This document shows, in pieces, positions 19,916 through 28,012 of a stretch of DNA of 64,000 bases. The position numbers and the translations under genes are program-made. Below the pieces are notes generated by a model. It saw nothing but the letters and a program-made list of their open reading frames with translations. It did not search any database and was not told the origin of the DNA. The stretch is from positions 868,001 to 932,000 of the forward strand of contig NZ_LT629787.1 in NCBI RefSeq assembly GCF_900105655.1, given 5' to 3'. Source of the DNA: Halopseudomonas salegens (GTDB lineage Bacteria > Pseudomonadota > Gammaproteobacteria > Pseudomonadales > Pseudomonadaceae). How positions within the stretch are numbered: the stretch's first letter is position 1; each line of letters opens with the position of its first letter.

Positions 19916-20530
19916 GTGACCTTTACCACCGACGATGTCGACATCATTCAGCGCGATACTGTGTTCCAGGGTTTTTATCGCCTGGACGTTCTGCGCTTGC
20001 GCCATCGCCTGTTTGCCGGAGGCTGGGGGCCAGAGCTGCGCCGTGAATTGTTTGTGCGCCATGATGCCGTCTGTGTGCTGCCTTACGATCCCTGGGAAGA
20101 CAGCCTGGTGCTGCTGGAACAGATGCGTATTGGCGGACTGGACAAGAGCAATCACCCCTGGATGATCGAACTGGTGGCGGGGCTGATCGACAAGGATGAA
20201 GCGCCGGAAGAAGTTGCCCATCGCGAAGCGGATGAAGAAGCCGGTCTGCAACTGCATCGGCTGGAGCCGATCACCCGTTACTTTCCTTCCCCCGGCGGCA
20301 GCAATGAACAGGTTCATCTGTACCTTGCGCTGGTCGATAGCCGTGGGGTGGGGGGAATTCATGGCCTGGAAAGTGAGGGAGAGGATATTCGCGTCAGTGT
20401 CTGGACACGTACCGATGCCCTGGCAGCCATGGAGAAGGGGCGGATTGACAACGCTGCCAGCATTATCAGTCTGCAATGGCTGGCTTTGCATGGCGAGCGT
20501 ATTCGTGCTGATGCGGGGCCACGGCCATGA
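19916..20530 (+). CDS. nudF: ADP-ribose pyrophosphatase
   Basis: A 204-residue Nudix hydrolase that cleaves ADP-ribose to AMP and ribose 5-phosphate. The Nudix box (GX5EX7REUXEEXGU) is complete at residues 89-111, starting GLIDKDE and ending READEEAGL. The GTG at 19916 is preferred: GGGAG sits five bases upstream, whereas an in-frame TTG at 19904 overlaps that site. The gene overlaps yqiB by four bases, a pairing conserved in gammaproteobacteria. Confidence 0.94.
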   Translation: MTFTTDDVDIIQRDTVFQGFYRLDVLRLRHRLFAGGWGPELRRELFVRHDAVCVLPYDPWEDSLVLLEQMRIGGLDKSNHPWMIELVAGLIDKDEAPEEVAHREADEEAGLQLHRLEPITRYFPSPGGSNEQVHLYLALVDSRGVGGIHGLESEGEDIRVSVWTRTDALAAMEKGRIDNAASIISLQWLALHGERIRADAGPRP

Positions 20531-20985
20531 TGGCGTTGCGCAGGCGCCGATACAGCGTCGATCTGGCGGGCCTGCAGGCCATTTGCGAGATGAACTATTT
20601 GCGCTTGCAGCGATTGATGCCGAATTGGCAGGAACGCGATCAATGGCAGATAGTCCTGCAGCATGCTGATCAACCGGGGCAAACCCTGCTGATCCAGATT
20701 ATTGAGCGTTGCCGGTACACCAGCACCGTGCGGCTGCACTATCCGCGGCGAAATCCGTGGCTGCATGCGTTGCAAATGGAAGTGCGACTCTATCATGACG
20801 CCAATATGGCTGAAGTGGTGGCAGCCTATGATCAGCGGCGTTTTTCCGGTGTATATCCCTATCCGAATGAACAGATGTTGCAGCCGGATGAGAAGCACCA
20901 GTTGAACGTATTTCTGGGTGAATGGCTTGGCCACTGCCAGCGGCTGGGGCAAAGTGGCCAGGTTATCACTCTGGATGCGCTTTAG
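20527..20985 (+). CDS. yqiB: DUF1249 family protein (YqiB-like)
   Basis: A 152-residue soluble protein of the DUF1249 family, with the tyrosine/proline-rich core SGVYPYPNEQMLQPDEKHQ near the C-terminus. Function unknown. It overlaps nudF by four bases and converges on the nitronate monooxygenase gene with three bases between stops. In many relatives cpdA and parE follow yqiB; here they do not. Confidence 0.9.
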   Translation: MMALRRRRYSVDLAGLQAICEMNYLRLQRLMPNWQERDQWQIVLQHADQPGQTLLIQIIERCRYTSTVRLHYPRRNPWLHALQMEVRLYHDANMAEVVAAYDQRRFSGVYPYPNEQMLQPDEKHQLNVFLGEWLGHCQRLGQSGQVITLDAL

Positions 20986-20988
20986 GCC

Positions 20989-21951
20989 TTAGCCCAGTAA
21001 CCGCTTGCGAGCCGCGAGATAGTCCTGCTTCAGCTCGGCCACAACCTCTGCCGTCGACTGCACCCGATCGATATTGCCCACGCCCTGACCGGCACCCCAG
21101 ATGTCGCGCCAGGCTTTGGACTTGTTACTGCCACCAGAACCGAACTTCATACTGCTTTTGTCGCCTTCGGGCAGGTTGTTCGGATCCAGACCGGATTTTT
21201 CGATGCTGCCGCGCAGGTAGTTGCCATGCACCCCGGTAAACAGGTTGGAATAGACAATGTCGCTGGCGCTGCTATCGACCAGCATCTGTTTGTAAGCTTC
21301 GTCGGCGTTGGCTTCATGGGTGGCGATAAAGCGGGTGCCGATATAGGCAAAGTCTGCCCCCATGGCTTCAGCGGCAAGGATTTGCTTGCCTTGGCTGATC
21401 GAGCCGGAGAGGGCAATAGGGCCGTCATAGAATTTGCGCACTTCCGAGACCAGGGCAAAGTTGCTCAAGGTTCCGGCATGCCCACCTGCACCAGAGCAGA
21501 CCAGTATCAGACCGTCTACGCCAGCTTCAATTGCTTTCTCTGCGTGGCGGACGCTGATGACGTCATGAAAAACCTTGCCGCCATAACTGTGCGCCACCTC
21601 GACGGCCTCATGCGGAGCGCGAAGGCTGGTGATCATCAGGGGTACTTCATATTTGGCACACAAGTCCAGGTCATGCTGCAGGCGGTCATTTGACTGATGC
21701 ACAATCTGGTTGACCGCAAAGGGGGCAACTTTCTTGTCCGGATTGGCGGCACGGTATTCGGAGAGCTCGTTGGTCAATTGTTGCAGCCACTCATCCAGTA
21801 CCTCCGCGGGGCGCGCATTAAGCGCCGGAAAAGAACCGACAATACCGCTTTTGCATTGAGCGGCCACCAAGGCGGGATTGGAAATGATAAACAGTGGTGA
21901 GGCGATGACCGGAATATCCAGTTGGGCCTTGAGTTCTTCGGCAAATGACAT
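20989..21951 (-). CDS. Nitronate monooxygenase family FMN protein
   Basis: A 320-residue TIM-barrel flavoprotein of the 2-nitropropane dioxygenase/nitronate monooxygenase family. Visible marks are SPLFIISNPALVAAQC near the N-terminus, LVCSGAGGHAGT (phosphate-binding loop), ALSGSISQGKQILAAEAMGADFAYIGTRF (C-terminal phosphate loop) and YIGTRFIATHEA. It oxidises nitronates with O2. The start at 21951 has GAGAA upstream and matches family N-termini; a longer frame to 22014 is less likely. Confidence 0.92.
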   Translation of the reverse strand: MSFAEELKAQLDIPVIASPLFIISNPALVAAQCKSGIVGSFPALNARPAEVLDEWLQQLTNELSEYRAANPDKKVAPFAVNQIVHQSNDRLQHDLDLCAKYEVPLMITSLRAPHEAVEVAHSYGGKVFHDVISVRHAEKAIEAGVDGLILVCSGAGGHAGTLSNFALVSEVRKFYDGPIALSGSISQGKQILAAEAMGADFAYIGTRFIATHEANADEAYKQMLVDSSASDIVYSNLFTGVHGNYLRGSIEKSGLDPNNLPEGDKSSMKFGSGGSNKSKAWRDIWGAGQGVGNIDRVQSTAEVVAELKQDYLAARKRLLG

Positions 21952-22043
21952 GGCGGGTTCTCGTTGGTTAAAAATGCAGTCTACTGCTTGCTGTTGGGCC
22001 GGTGCCAGCTTCATAAGCCCGGTCGTTCATGCGGTATCAGGCT

Positions 22044-22955
22044 TTATTGCTGAGGGCCGTCCTGCAGTTCCAGTTCTTTGACCAGTTGATCAAGGTCATT
22101 GTCAATCAGGGCACGCAAGCGGGCTTCGTATTCTTCCAGTGGGCTGGAAGCATCGATGATGATTTCCACCCGGCGGTTCAGGGCGCGGGTATCGGGGAAA
22201 TCATTGCTGGCGCGTGGACGGGTGTCGGCATAGCCCTGGACGCGCAAGCGGTGAGGTTCAACGGCGCCGCTTTGCAGCAGGGCGTTGGCTACCGAAGAGG
22301 CGCGGGCGGCAGAGAGGTCCCAGTTGGAGCGGAAGCGGGCGGTGCTGATCGGGATGTCGTCAGTGTGTCCCTCGACGGTGATTTCGCCGGGCATGCGCGA
22401 TAGTACTTCGGATATATCCAGCAACATGCTTTCGAATTCATAGGTCATGTCTGCAGAGCCAGAGGGAAAAGAGCCACGCTCCTCGACCCGGATGATCACC
22501 CGCTTGCGATCACTGAGTATGTTGACTTTGCCGTCCATTACTTCTTCTTCTAGGAGTTCGGACAAGCTATCTGCGGTTGTTTTTACCTGAGCCAGAGCAG
22601 TCAGGTCAATTTTCTGTTCGATTGCAGCTTCCAGCTGCTCGCGCAGGGTGTCATGTTGCGGCAGTTGTTCACTGGTTGTCTGGCGTACTTCTTCTATCGG
22701 TGTTGGCTCCGGAATGCCCGGGGAAAAATCGTCGAAAATCGGGCTGGTACCCATGGGGATGTCGGTGGCGGGTACGTCGCGTTGCACGCCGAAAGCGGCT
22801 TGCAACGAGCCAGCAATCTGCTTGAATTTCATCGCGTCGATTTCGGAAAATGACAGCAGCAAGACGAAAAAACACATCAACAGCGACATTAGATCGGCGA
22901 AAGTCATGACCCAGGCTGCGGGGCCTTTAGGTTCGTCTTCCTGCTCAAGATCCAT
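22044..22955 (-). CDS. pomB: Flagellar motor stator protein PomB (MotB family, sodium type)
   Basis: A 303-residue stator B subunit. One membrane helix (about 15-37) contains TFADLMSLLMCFF with the ion-binding aspartate D21. The juxtamembrane stretch SEIDAMKFKQIAGS and the following FGVQ...IPMGTS closely resemble Vibrio PomB. A C-terminal OmpA-like domain (about 165-285, VEGHTDDIPIS) binds peptidoglycan. The resemblance to PomB over MotB suggests Na+ drive; ion specificity is inference. Its ATG overlaps the pomA stop by one base (TAATG). Confidence 0.9.
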   Translation of the reverse strand: MDLEQEDEPKGPAAWVMTFADLMSLLMCFFVLLLSFSEIDAMKFKQIAGSLQAAFGVQRDVPATDIPMGTSPIFDDFSPGIPEPTPIEEVRQTTSEQLPQHDTLREQLEAAIEQKIDLTALAQVKTTADSLSELLEEEVMDGKVNILSDRKRVIIRVEERGSFPSGSADMTYEFESMLLDISEVLSRMPGEITVEGHTDDIPISTARFRSNWDLSAARASSVANALLQSGAVEPHRLRVQGYADTRPRASNDFPDTRALNRRVEIIIDASSPLEEYEARLRALIDNDLDQLVKELELQDGPQQ

Positions 22956-23728
22956 TATACCGGCTCCGCTGGATCTGCTTCCTTGTCGCGCTTGGAAGGC
23001 GGCAGATAGCTGCTCAGCAACTGCTCGATGACGCGGGGGTTGGTACCTTCCTGAATGGCTAGTAGAGCATCAATCCATAGTGCTTGCATACGCGATTCTT
23101 CGGTCATGCGCAGGGTAAGCTTGTCGGCAATGGGAATGAAAATCATGGTTGCCAACATCGCGCCATAGAGCGTCGTCAGTAGGGCGACAGCCATGGCCGG
23201 GCCAATGGATTTGGGGTCGTCCATGTTCGACAGCATTTGCACCAGGCCGATCAGGGTGCCGATCATGCCCATGGCTGGCGCCACATCGCCCATGGCAGAA
23301 AAAATCTTGGCTCCCCAACGGTTGCGATCCAGTGTCAGCAGGCGTTCCTTTTCCAGAATGGCCTTGACGGTCTCTTGAGGATGGCCGTCGATCAATAGCT
23401 GCATACCGTTTTGCAGAAACTTGGAGTTGATTTCCTGATCTTCGAGAGCCAGCAGCCCCTGCTTGCGGGCAATACCTGCGAGTTCGACCAACTCGTTGAT
23501 GCTGTCTTCGGTGTCGGGCAGGCGAAAGGAAAAAGCACGGCCAGCGACTTTTATGGCACCAATAAACTGATTGATGCTGAACTTGGCCAGTACGACAAAC
23601 AGGCTCCCACCACCAACGATCAACAGTGATGGTACGCTGAGAAATACTTCGCTGGATGCACCCAGAATAATTGCCAACGCAATGATGGCAAGTGCGCCAA
23701 TAAGTCCGATCAGTGTCGCTAAGTCCAC
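22955..23728 (-). CDS. pomA: Flagellar motor stator protein PomA (MotA family, sodium type)
   Basis: A 257-residue, four-helix stator A subunit. It starts MDLATLIGLIGALA, nearly as in Vibrio PomA, and retains GDVAPAMGMIGTLIGLVQMLSNMDDPK...GPAMAVALLTTLYGA, the conserved third and fourth helices. The start is a GTG with AAGGAG eight bases upstream. With PomB it forms the torque-generating ion channel around the flagellar rotor. No other flagellar gene lies in the window. Confidence 0.92.
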   Translation of the reverse strand: MDLATLIGLIGALAIIALAIILGASSEVFLSVPSLLIVGGGSLFVVLAKFSINQFIGAIKVAGRAFSFRLPDTEDSINELVELAGIARKQGLLALEDQEINSKFLQNGMQLLIDGHPQETVKAILEKERLLTLDRNRWGAKIFSAMGDVAPAMGMIGTLIGLVQMLSNMDDPKSIGPAMAVALLTTLYGAMLATMIFIPIADKLTLRMTEESRMQALWIDALLAIQEGTNPRVIEQLLSSYLPPSKRDKEADPAEPV

Positions 23729-23916
23729 GACATCTCCTTCGTGATGATATCGCTGCTGCCGCTTTTCAGAGCTGGTAACTTCCTGGGCATAGGCGGGCAG
23801 ATAAAACTTCTATACACCTAGTGTACGGATTTTTTTGTGGCTATTAAATGCTGCTGGCTGCCGGTAGCTGTAATAATCCGCTTGCTACTCTGCAAATCTT
23901 TGTTTTTCAATGACTT
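23729..23916. other. pomAB upstream region with small palindrome
   Basis: A 188-bp gap upstream of pomA. It contains the palindrome TACACCTAGTGTA (23813-23825) and AT-rich stretches. On the minus strand GTATAGAAG could serve as a -10, but no clear sigma-28 flagellar promoter is seen. No reading frame. Confidence 0.4.
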
Positions 23917-24168
23917 TCAGGTTTCGTTGCTGTACTTCAGTGCTTGCAACCATTCCGAAGGTACCTCATGGCGGGCGGCCAGGCTGGTCTCGGCCGTATC
24001 CGGATGAAACACGATAACCACCTGTTTGCGCTCCAGCTGTCGGCGTAGCTGGACTACTCGGCTGCTCAGCTGATCGGCATGGCCGTTGTCGGTTCCATCA
24101 CGGCTGGCAAAGTCTTCCAGCAGGCGTTGCAGGGTGTCTGCTTCGAGCATCTGATAGGGAATCAGCAT
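23917..24168 (-). CDS. yheU: UPF0270 family protein YheU
   Basis: An 83-residue small protein of the UPF0270 (YheU) family. The family opening MLIPYQMLEADTLQRLLEDF and the RDGTDNG motif (about residues 23-29) are intact. Function unknown. It is divergent from the TauE/SafE gene. Confidence 0.93.
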   Translation of the reverse strand: MLIPYQMLEADTLQRLLEDFASRDGTDNGHADQLSSRVVQLRRQLERKQVVIVFHPDTAETSLAARHEVPSEWLQALKYSNET

Positions 24169-24238
24169 ATTGTCTACGTCTCGGATGACAATGGGTGGGG
24201 TGTTACACTGCGCGTTTTATCGCAACTTGAGTCCGGGC

Positions 24239-24997
24239 ATGATAACCGATCCACTGTTTTATCTCTGCGCGATTCCTGCTGTGTTGTTGTATGGCATCGC
24301 CAAGGGTGGCTTCGGTGGCAACATTGCCATTCTGTCAGTGCCCCTGATGGCCCTGGTTGCATCCCCGATTGTTGCAGCGGCTATCTTGCTGCCGATTCTC
24401 TGTGTCATGGACCTGGTCGCGCTGCGCACCTTTCGTGGACGCTGGCACCGGGAAAACCTGCGTATCATTCTTCCCTCGGCACTGGTCGGGGTGATCATTG
24501 GAGGGCTTACCTTCCAATTGTTGAATGAGGCGCACATCCAGTTGCTGATCGGGGTCATAGCCATTACCTTCACCCTCAACATCTGGTTGCGACGCCAGGT
24601 GCAGGCCCAGCGCGGTCCGGATATCCTGCGCGGAGGCTTCTGGGGCGCGGTTGCCGGTTTCACCAGTTTCGGCATACATGCCGGCGGGCCGCCGATCAAC
24701 ATTTACCTGCTGCCCCAGCGGCTGGACAAGACAATTCTCATGGGCACCATCGCGGTGTTTTTTACCGTAGTCAATCTGGCCAAGGTGCCGGCCTATATTT
24801 TTCTGGGGCTTTTCTCACCGGCTAATCTGTGGACTTCCCTTGTATTGCTACCCCTGGCTCCCATCGGCGTGCGCATGGGGTTCTGGTTGCTGCAGCGGAG
24901 CAACGAAAAGCTGATTTATCAGCTCTGCTATATATTCCTTTTTGTCACTGGCTGGAAGTTGCTTTACGACGGCTGGATCGGTTTGTCGGGTGGCTGA
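24239..24997 (+). CDS. TauE/SafE family sulfite/organosulfur permease-like protein
   Basis: A 252-residue membrane protein with about eight helices of the TauE/SafE (DUF81) family. The N-terminal GIAKGGFGGNIAILSVPLMAL and the mid-protein GFTSFGIHAGGPPINIYLLP repeat motif are characteristic. Members export sulfite, sulfoacetate or other anions; the substrate here is unknown. The ATG at 24239 is chosen over an upstream frame to 24170. The last 34 bases overlap the mnmC 3' end convergently. Confidence 0.88.
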   Translation: MITDPLFYLCAIPAVLLYGIAKGGFGGNIAILSVPLMALVASPIVAAAILLPILCVMDLVALRTFRGRWHRENLRIILPSALVGVIIGGLTFQLLNEAHIQLLIGVIAITFTLNIWLRRQVQAQRGPDILRGGFWGAVAGFTSFGIHAGGPPINIYLLPQRLDKTILMGTIAVFFTVVNLAKVPAYIFLGLFSPANLWTSLVLLPLAPIGVRMGFWLLQRSNEKLIYQLCYIFLFVTGWKLLYDGWIGLSGG

Positions 24998-26994
24998 TGC
25001 TTGCCGCGGATCAGGTTGCGCAGCACAAAACGATTCGGATGCAGCGCTCTGAGCAGGTCATCGGGTAGCGGGGCCGGCTCGCCGCTGAGGTAGGCCGCAA
25101 TGATTTCACCGCTCAACGGCGTACTGATCAGGCCCCGCGAACCATGGGCACAATTGACCCAGAGGCCGTTCAACCAGGGTGCTGGTGCGGTCGGCTGTTT
25201 TGACGCATCTTTGCCCAGCTCGGCATAGCGGTAGAGCAGCTGCCCGGCGTCGGCTACCGGCCCAACCAAGGGCAGGTAATCCGGCGAGGTGCAACGCAGT
25301 GATGCACGCGCCTTGAGGTTGGCACTGTGTGTGCGTGCCTGCGGCCAGAAGTTGCTCAAGGCCGGGGCCAGACTGTCGAGCAGGTCCAGATTGCTCAGGG
25401 TCTCTTCTGCGCTGGGCTCGGTGTCCATGCGATCAAAGCGAAAACTGGCCCCCAGGTGATGCTCACCAAGGCGTGCCGGTGAAATATACCCATCGGCACA
25501 CAGCACTGTGCGTAATGCCTGGCTTTCTTCAGTAGCGGGCAAGTGGCTGATCTGGCCGCGAATGGCCTTGAGTGGCAAATGTCGGGTCTGGATGAATTGG
25601 CGGGTATCCGCCGCGGTGCAGAGAACAACATGCGCAGCGCTGGCTACACAACTGTCATGGTTATTCAGTACCTGCCAGCCATCAGTCCCTGATTGCAGAG
25701 TGAGCGCCTCGGTGTGCAATAGCACAGATATGTTCGGGTGTTCGACTAGGCGCCGGCAGAGTGCCGGTGGATTGACCCATCCGGCAGCTGGAAACCATAG
25801 CCCGCCACGATCAAGCGGGATGCCGGCGAGTTGACTGGCAGTCTCACTATTCACGGCTTGCAGTAAATCGTCGGGCAGGCTGCTGGCGGCCAATGCAGCC
25901 TGGCGTTGTTGCTCTTTTGCCGTGCCTGGAAGTTGCAGCACGCCGCAGGGTTGCCAGTTGGTTTCCCCAACAGGTAACCGAGACTGCAGTAGCCGCAGGC
26001 TATAACTGTAGGCACTGAGAATAAAGCGGGACAGGGCCGTGTCGTGGGCCGAGAGTTTGCAATAAAGAATGCCTTGCGGGTTGCCCGAAGCTTCAGCGGC
26101 CAGGTCATTGTGACGATCAATCAGGCTGACCTGCCAGCCACGCAAAGCCAGGGCATGGGCAGTGGCGCAGCCAGCCAGGCCAGCACCAATGACAATGGCG
26201 GTTTTATCTGTCGGACCATTGGTTGAGGTGGGGCGGCCATACCAGGGCGGCTGCCATTCAGGTGTCGGTGACGCGCGTAGTTCACCGCAGAGCATATCCC
26301 GCTTGTGACCAAAACCACGGGTTTTGTGCATGGCAAAACCGGCAGCCTGCAAACCGCGGCGTACGTCACCAACACTGGTAAAGGTGGCCAGGGTGCAGCC
26401 GGGTGACGCCAGGCGCACGAGTTGTTGGTAGAGCGCAGGTTGCCACATGTCCGGATTCCTGGCCGGCGCAAAGCCATCCAGAAACCAGGCATCAATACCC
26501 TTGCCGGCATCCAGTTGCGGCAAGGTGGCAAGTACATCGCCGATCAATAACGTCAGGGTTACACGGCCCGAGGAAAAGCTGAAGTGTTGCCAGCCCGGGC
26601 TGACGACCTGGTATTGCGCAAGCAGCTGTCGACTGAATTCGGCCAGTTCGGGCCAGAGTTGCAGGGCGCGCGACAGGTCGGCCGAGGTCAGTGGGTATTT
26701 TTCACAGCTGATAAAGTGCAGGTGGGCGTTGCTCGGGGCCGTCTGCTGCCAAAGCTGCCAGGCGCAGAGAAAGTTGAGGCCGGTCCCAAAGCCGGTTTCG
26801 CCAATCGTGAAATGTGCGCCTGAAGATAACCCGGCCCAGCGTTCGCTCAATCGATTGCATTGCAGAAATACATGGCGGGTTTCCTCCACACCTGACTCGC
26901 GGGAAAAATACACATCATCAAACTGACGTGAGAATGGATGACCATCACGGGTCCAGTCGATATTGGCGGAATTGGCGGGCACTGTCACGGGCAC
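24964..26994 (-). CDS. mnmC: Bifunctional tRNA 5-methylaminomethyl-2-thiouridine biosynthesis protein MnmC
   Basis: A 676-residue two-domain enzyme that finishes mnm5s2U at the tRNA wobble position. Residues about 1-250 are a methyltransferase (GETGFGTGLNFLCAW motif I, DAWFLDGFAPARNPDMW). Residues about 265-660 are an FAD oxidase with AIVIGAGLAGCATAHALALRG as dinucleotide motif. The first codon is a GTG at 26994; a second in-frame GTG at 26988 has better ribosome-binding spacing, so the start may be two residues later. Its 3' end overlaps the TauE gene by 34 bp. Confidence 0.94.
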   Translation of the reverse strand: MPVTVPANSANIDWTRDGHPFSRQFDDVYFSRESGVEETRHVFLQCNRLSERWAGLSSGAHFTIGETGFGTGLNFLCAWQLWQQTAPSNAHLHFISCEKYPLTSADLSRALQLWPELAEFSRQLLAQYQVVSPGWQHFSFSSGRVTLTLLIGDVLATLPQLDAGKGIDAWFLDGFAPARNPDMWQPALYQQLVRLASPGCTLATFTSVGDVRRGLQAAGFAMHKTRGFGHKRDMLCGELRASPTPEWQPPWYGRPTSTNGPTDKTAIVIGAGLAGCATAHALALRGWQVSLIDRHNDLAAEASGNPQGILYCKLSAHDTALSRFILSAYSYSLRLLQSRLPVGETNWQPCGVLQLPGTAKEQQRQAALAASSLPDDLLQAVNSETASQLAGIPLDRGGLWFPAAGWVNPPALCRRLVEHPNISVLLHTEALTLQSGTDGWQVLNNHDSCVASAAHVVLCTAADTRQFIQTRHLPLKAIRGQISHLPATEESQALRTVLCADGYISPARLGEHHLGASFRFDRMDTEPSAEETLSNLDLLDSLAPALSNFWPQARTHSANLKARASLRCTSPDYLPLVGPVADAGQLLYRYAELGKDASKQPTAPAPWLNGLWVNCAHGSRGLISTPLSGEIIAAYLSGEPAPLPDDLLRALHPNRFVLRNLIRGKHQPPDKPIQPS

Positions 26995-27037
26995 AACCCT
27001 GTCGGGTAAAAGCCCTATTCTACCTGCAGGGCAGTGA

Positions 27038-27133
27038 TCAGGTAATGTTCGGAATAATCAGAAACAGGCTGGTAGCAAAGATAATAACGGCAATAGTGGG
27101 CAGTTTTCCACGGATCAATTGTAGTTGTTTCAT
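27038..27133 (-). CDS. Possible 31-residue single-helix membrane peptide
   Basis: An ATG reading frame of 31 codons ending in TGA. The peptide begins MKQLQLIRGKLP and continues with an unbroken hydrophobic helix (TIAVIIFATSLFLIIP, residues 13-28), so it has a basic N-terminus and one membrane span. AAAGG lies about eight bases upstream. It is on the same strand as mnmC and ends 43 bases before it, so it could be a leader peptide or an independent small protein. I recognise no family. Confidence 0.42.
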   Translation of the reverse strand: MKQLQLIRGKLPTIAVIIFATSLFLIIPNIT

Positions 27134-27659
27134 GGTGGCGACCTTTTTGTTGTTATATCACTGGCGTTGTTTGCGTATTCTCATGAAATACATCGCAACG
27201 CTTGATGTGTCAGGCGGGTTCTGCCTTAGTCATGGCTTCCCTGCAGGCTGATTTTTGGGGGCAGCAGACGGATCTTTCAAGTCAGACCAGAATAATCCGG
27301 ACTTGTTCCGTAATGATAGCTGCCTGCGGCTCGCGCGGTTAGAACTATTTGCTCCACTCGTCGGGCTGTATGTCGCGCTTGGCTATAGTGGTCGGTCGGT
27401 GGAAAAAAAAGGGTGAAAAGCCACGCATACGTCATGCCTGCGAGGGTGGGGCGGGCGGACTATGGCAGTCGCGTTGCATGGCTAGGTCGTGCATGCCTCG
27501 TTTTTTTAGAGAGGGTGCCGGTAAGCACTGAGTCTTTGCAGTGGGAAGTGAGCAATGAGGCAGGGTAACCGGGCCGACGAGGAGAGGTCGCGATGATTTC
27601 AGGGTGTCTTCAATAATGCGGGGGGGGGGGGGCGTGAGCTATAGCTGGAATTCTGGCCG
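27134..27659. other. Gene-free stretch with a 13-G homopolymer
   Basis: About 525 bp with no supportable gene. It contains a run of 13 G (27620-27632), an A8 run near 27404-27411 and a T7 run near 27500. Short frames occur in several phases but none has a family signature. Base composition is more uneven than in neighbours. It could hold a small RNA, decayed sequence or a sequencing artefact at the G-run. Confidence 0.5.
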
Positions 27660-27695
27660 AAAAAAAACCTGCTGATGCAGTGCATCAACAGGTTT
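27660..27695 (-). terminator. Rho-independent terminator of the initiator tRNA
   Basis: Read on the minus strand, AAACCTGTTGATGCA / TGCATCAGCAGGTTT form a long stem (one mismatch) followed by eight T. It starts seven bases after the tRNA CCA end. Confidence 0.9.
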
Positions 27696-27701
27696 CTGAA
27701 C

Positions 27702-27778
<77 letters not shown>

Positions 27779-27792
27779 TCTGTGTGTGGCGC

Positions 27793-27820
27793 ATTCTACG
27801 CATTTGCGATGGGCTGTCAA
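27793..27820 (-). promoter_or_regulatory. Sigma-70 promoter of tRNA-fMet
   Basis: On the minus strand TTGACA (27815-27820), a 16-bp spacer, then TAGAAT (27793-27798), about 15 bp upstream of the tRNA 5' end. The spacing to the mature end fits a short 5' leader removed by RNase P. Confidence 0.85.
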
Positions 27821-27916
27821 GCATTTGATGAAAAAGCATTTTTGGTCTTGAATGGAGTGTGAGGGCAGTGCACAAAATAAATCTTTGATGACATAGTGCC
27901 ATCGGTTGTTTATGTT

Positions 27917-27964
27917 ACTATCAAAAGCTGATACATGATGACTGGGTGAGACGTTTTTGATAGT
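27917..27964. promoter_or_regulatory. Inverted repeat upstream of the diguanylate cyclase pair
   Basis: ACTATCAAAA (27917-27926) and TTTTGATAGT (27955-27964) form a perfect 10-bp inverted repeat 28 bp apart, about 50 bp before the cyclase start. A second nested pair, TGAGAC / GTCTCA, overlaps its right arm. It may be an operator or an RNA structure in the leader. No c-di-GMP riboswitch consensus is seen. Confidence 0.45.
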
Positions 27965-28012
27965 CTGTCTCATGTCAGCTGCTCGCATAAAAACAAGACA
28001 TAGGTGGACTGA

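Noticed and set aside
27202..27248. Short plus-strand frame starting ATGAAATACATCGCAACG
   Set aside because: Only about 22 codons, no ribosome-binding site and no hydrophobic or conserved pattern.
27966..28012. Cyclic-di-GMP (GEMM) riboswitch before the cyclase genes
   Set aside because: The conserved GEMM elements (CACGCA-like 5' strand, GNNA tetraloop-receptor pattern) are not present; only an inverted repeat is.
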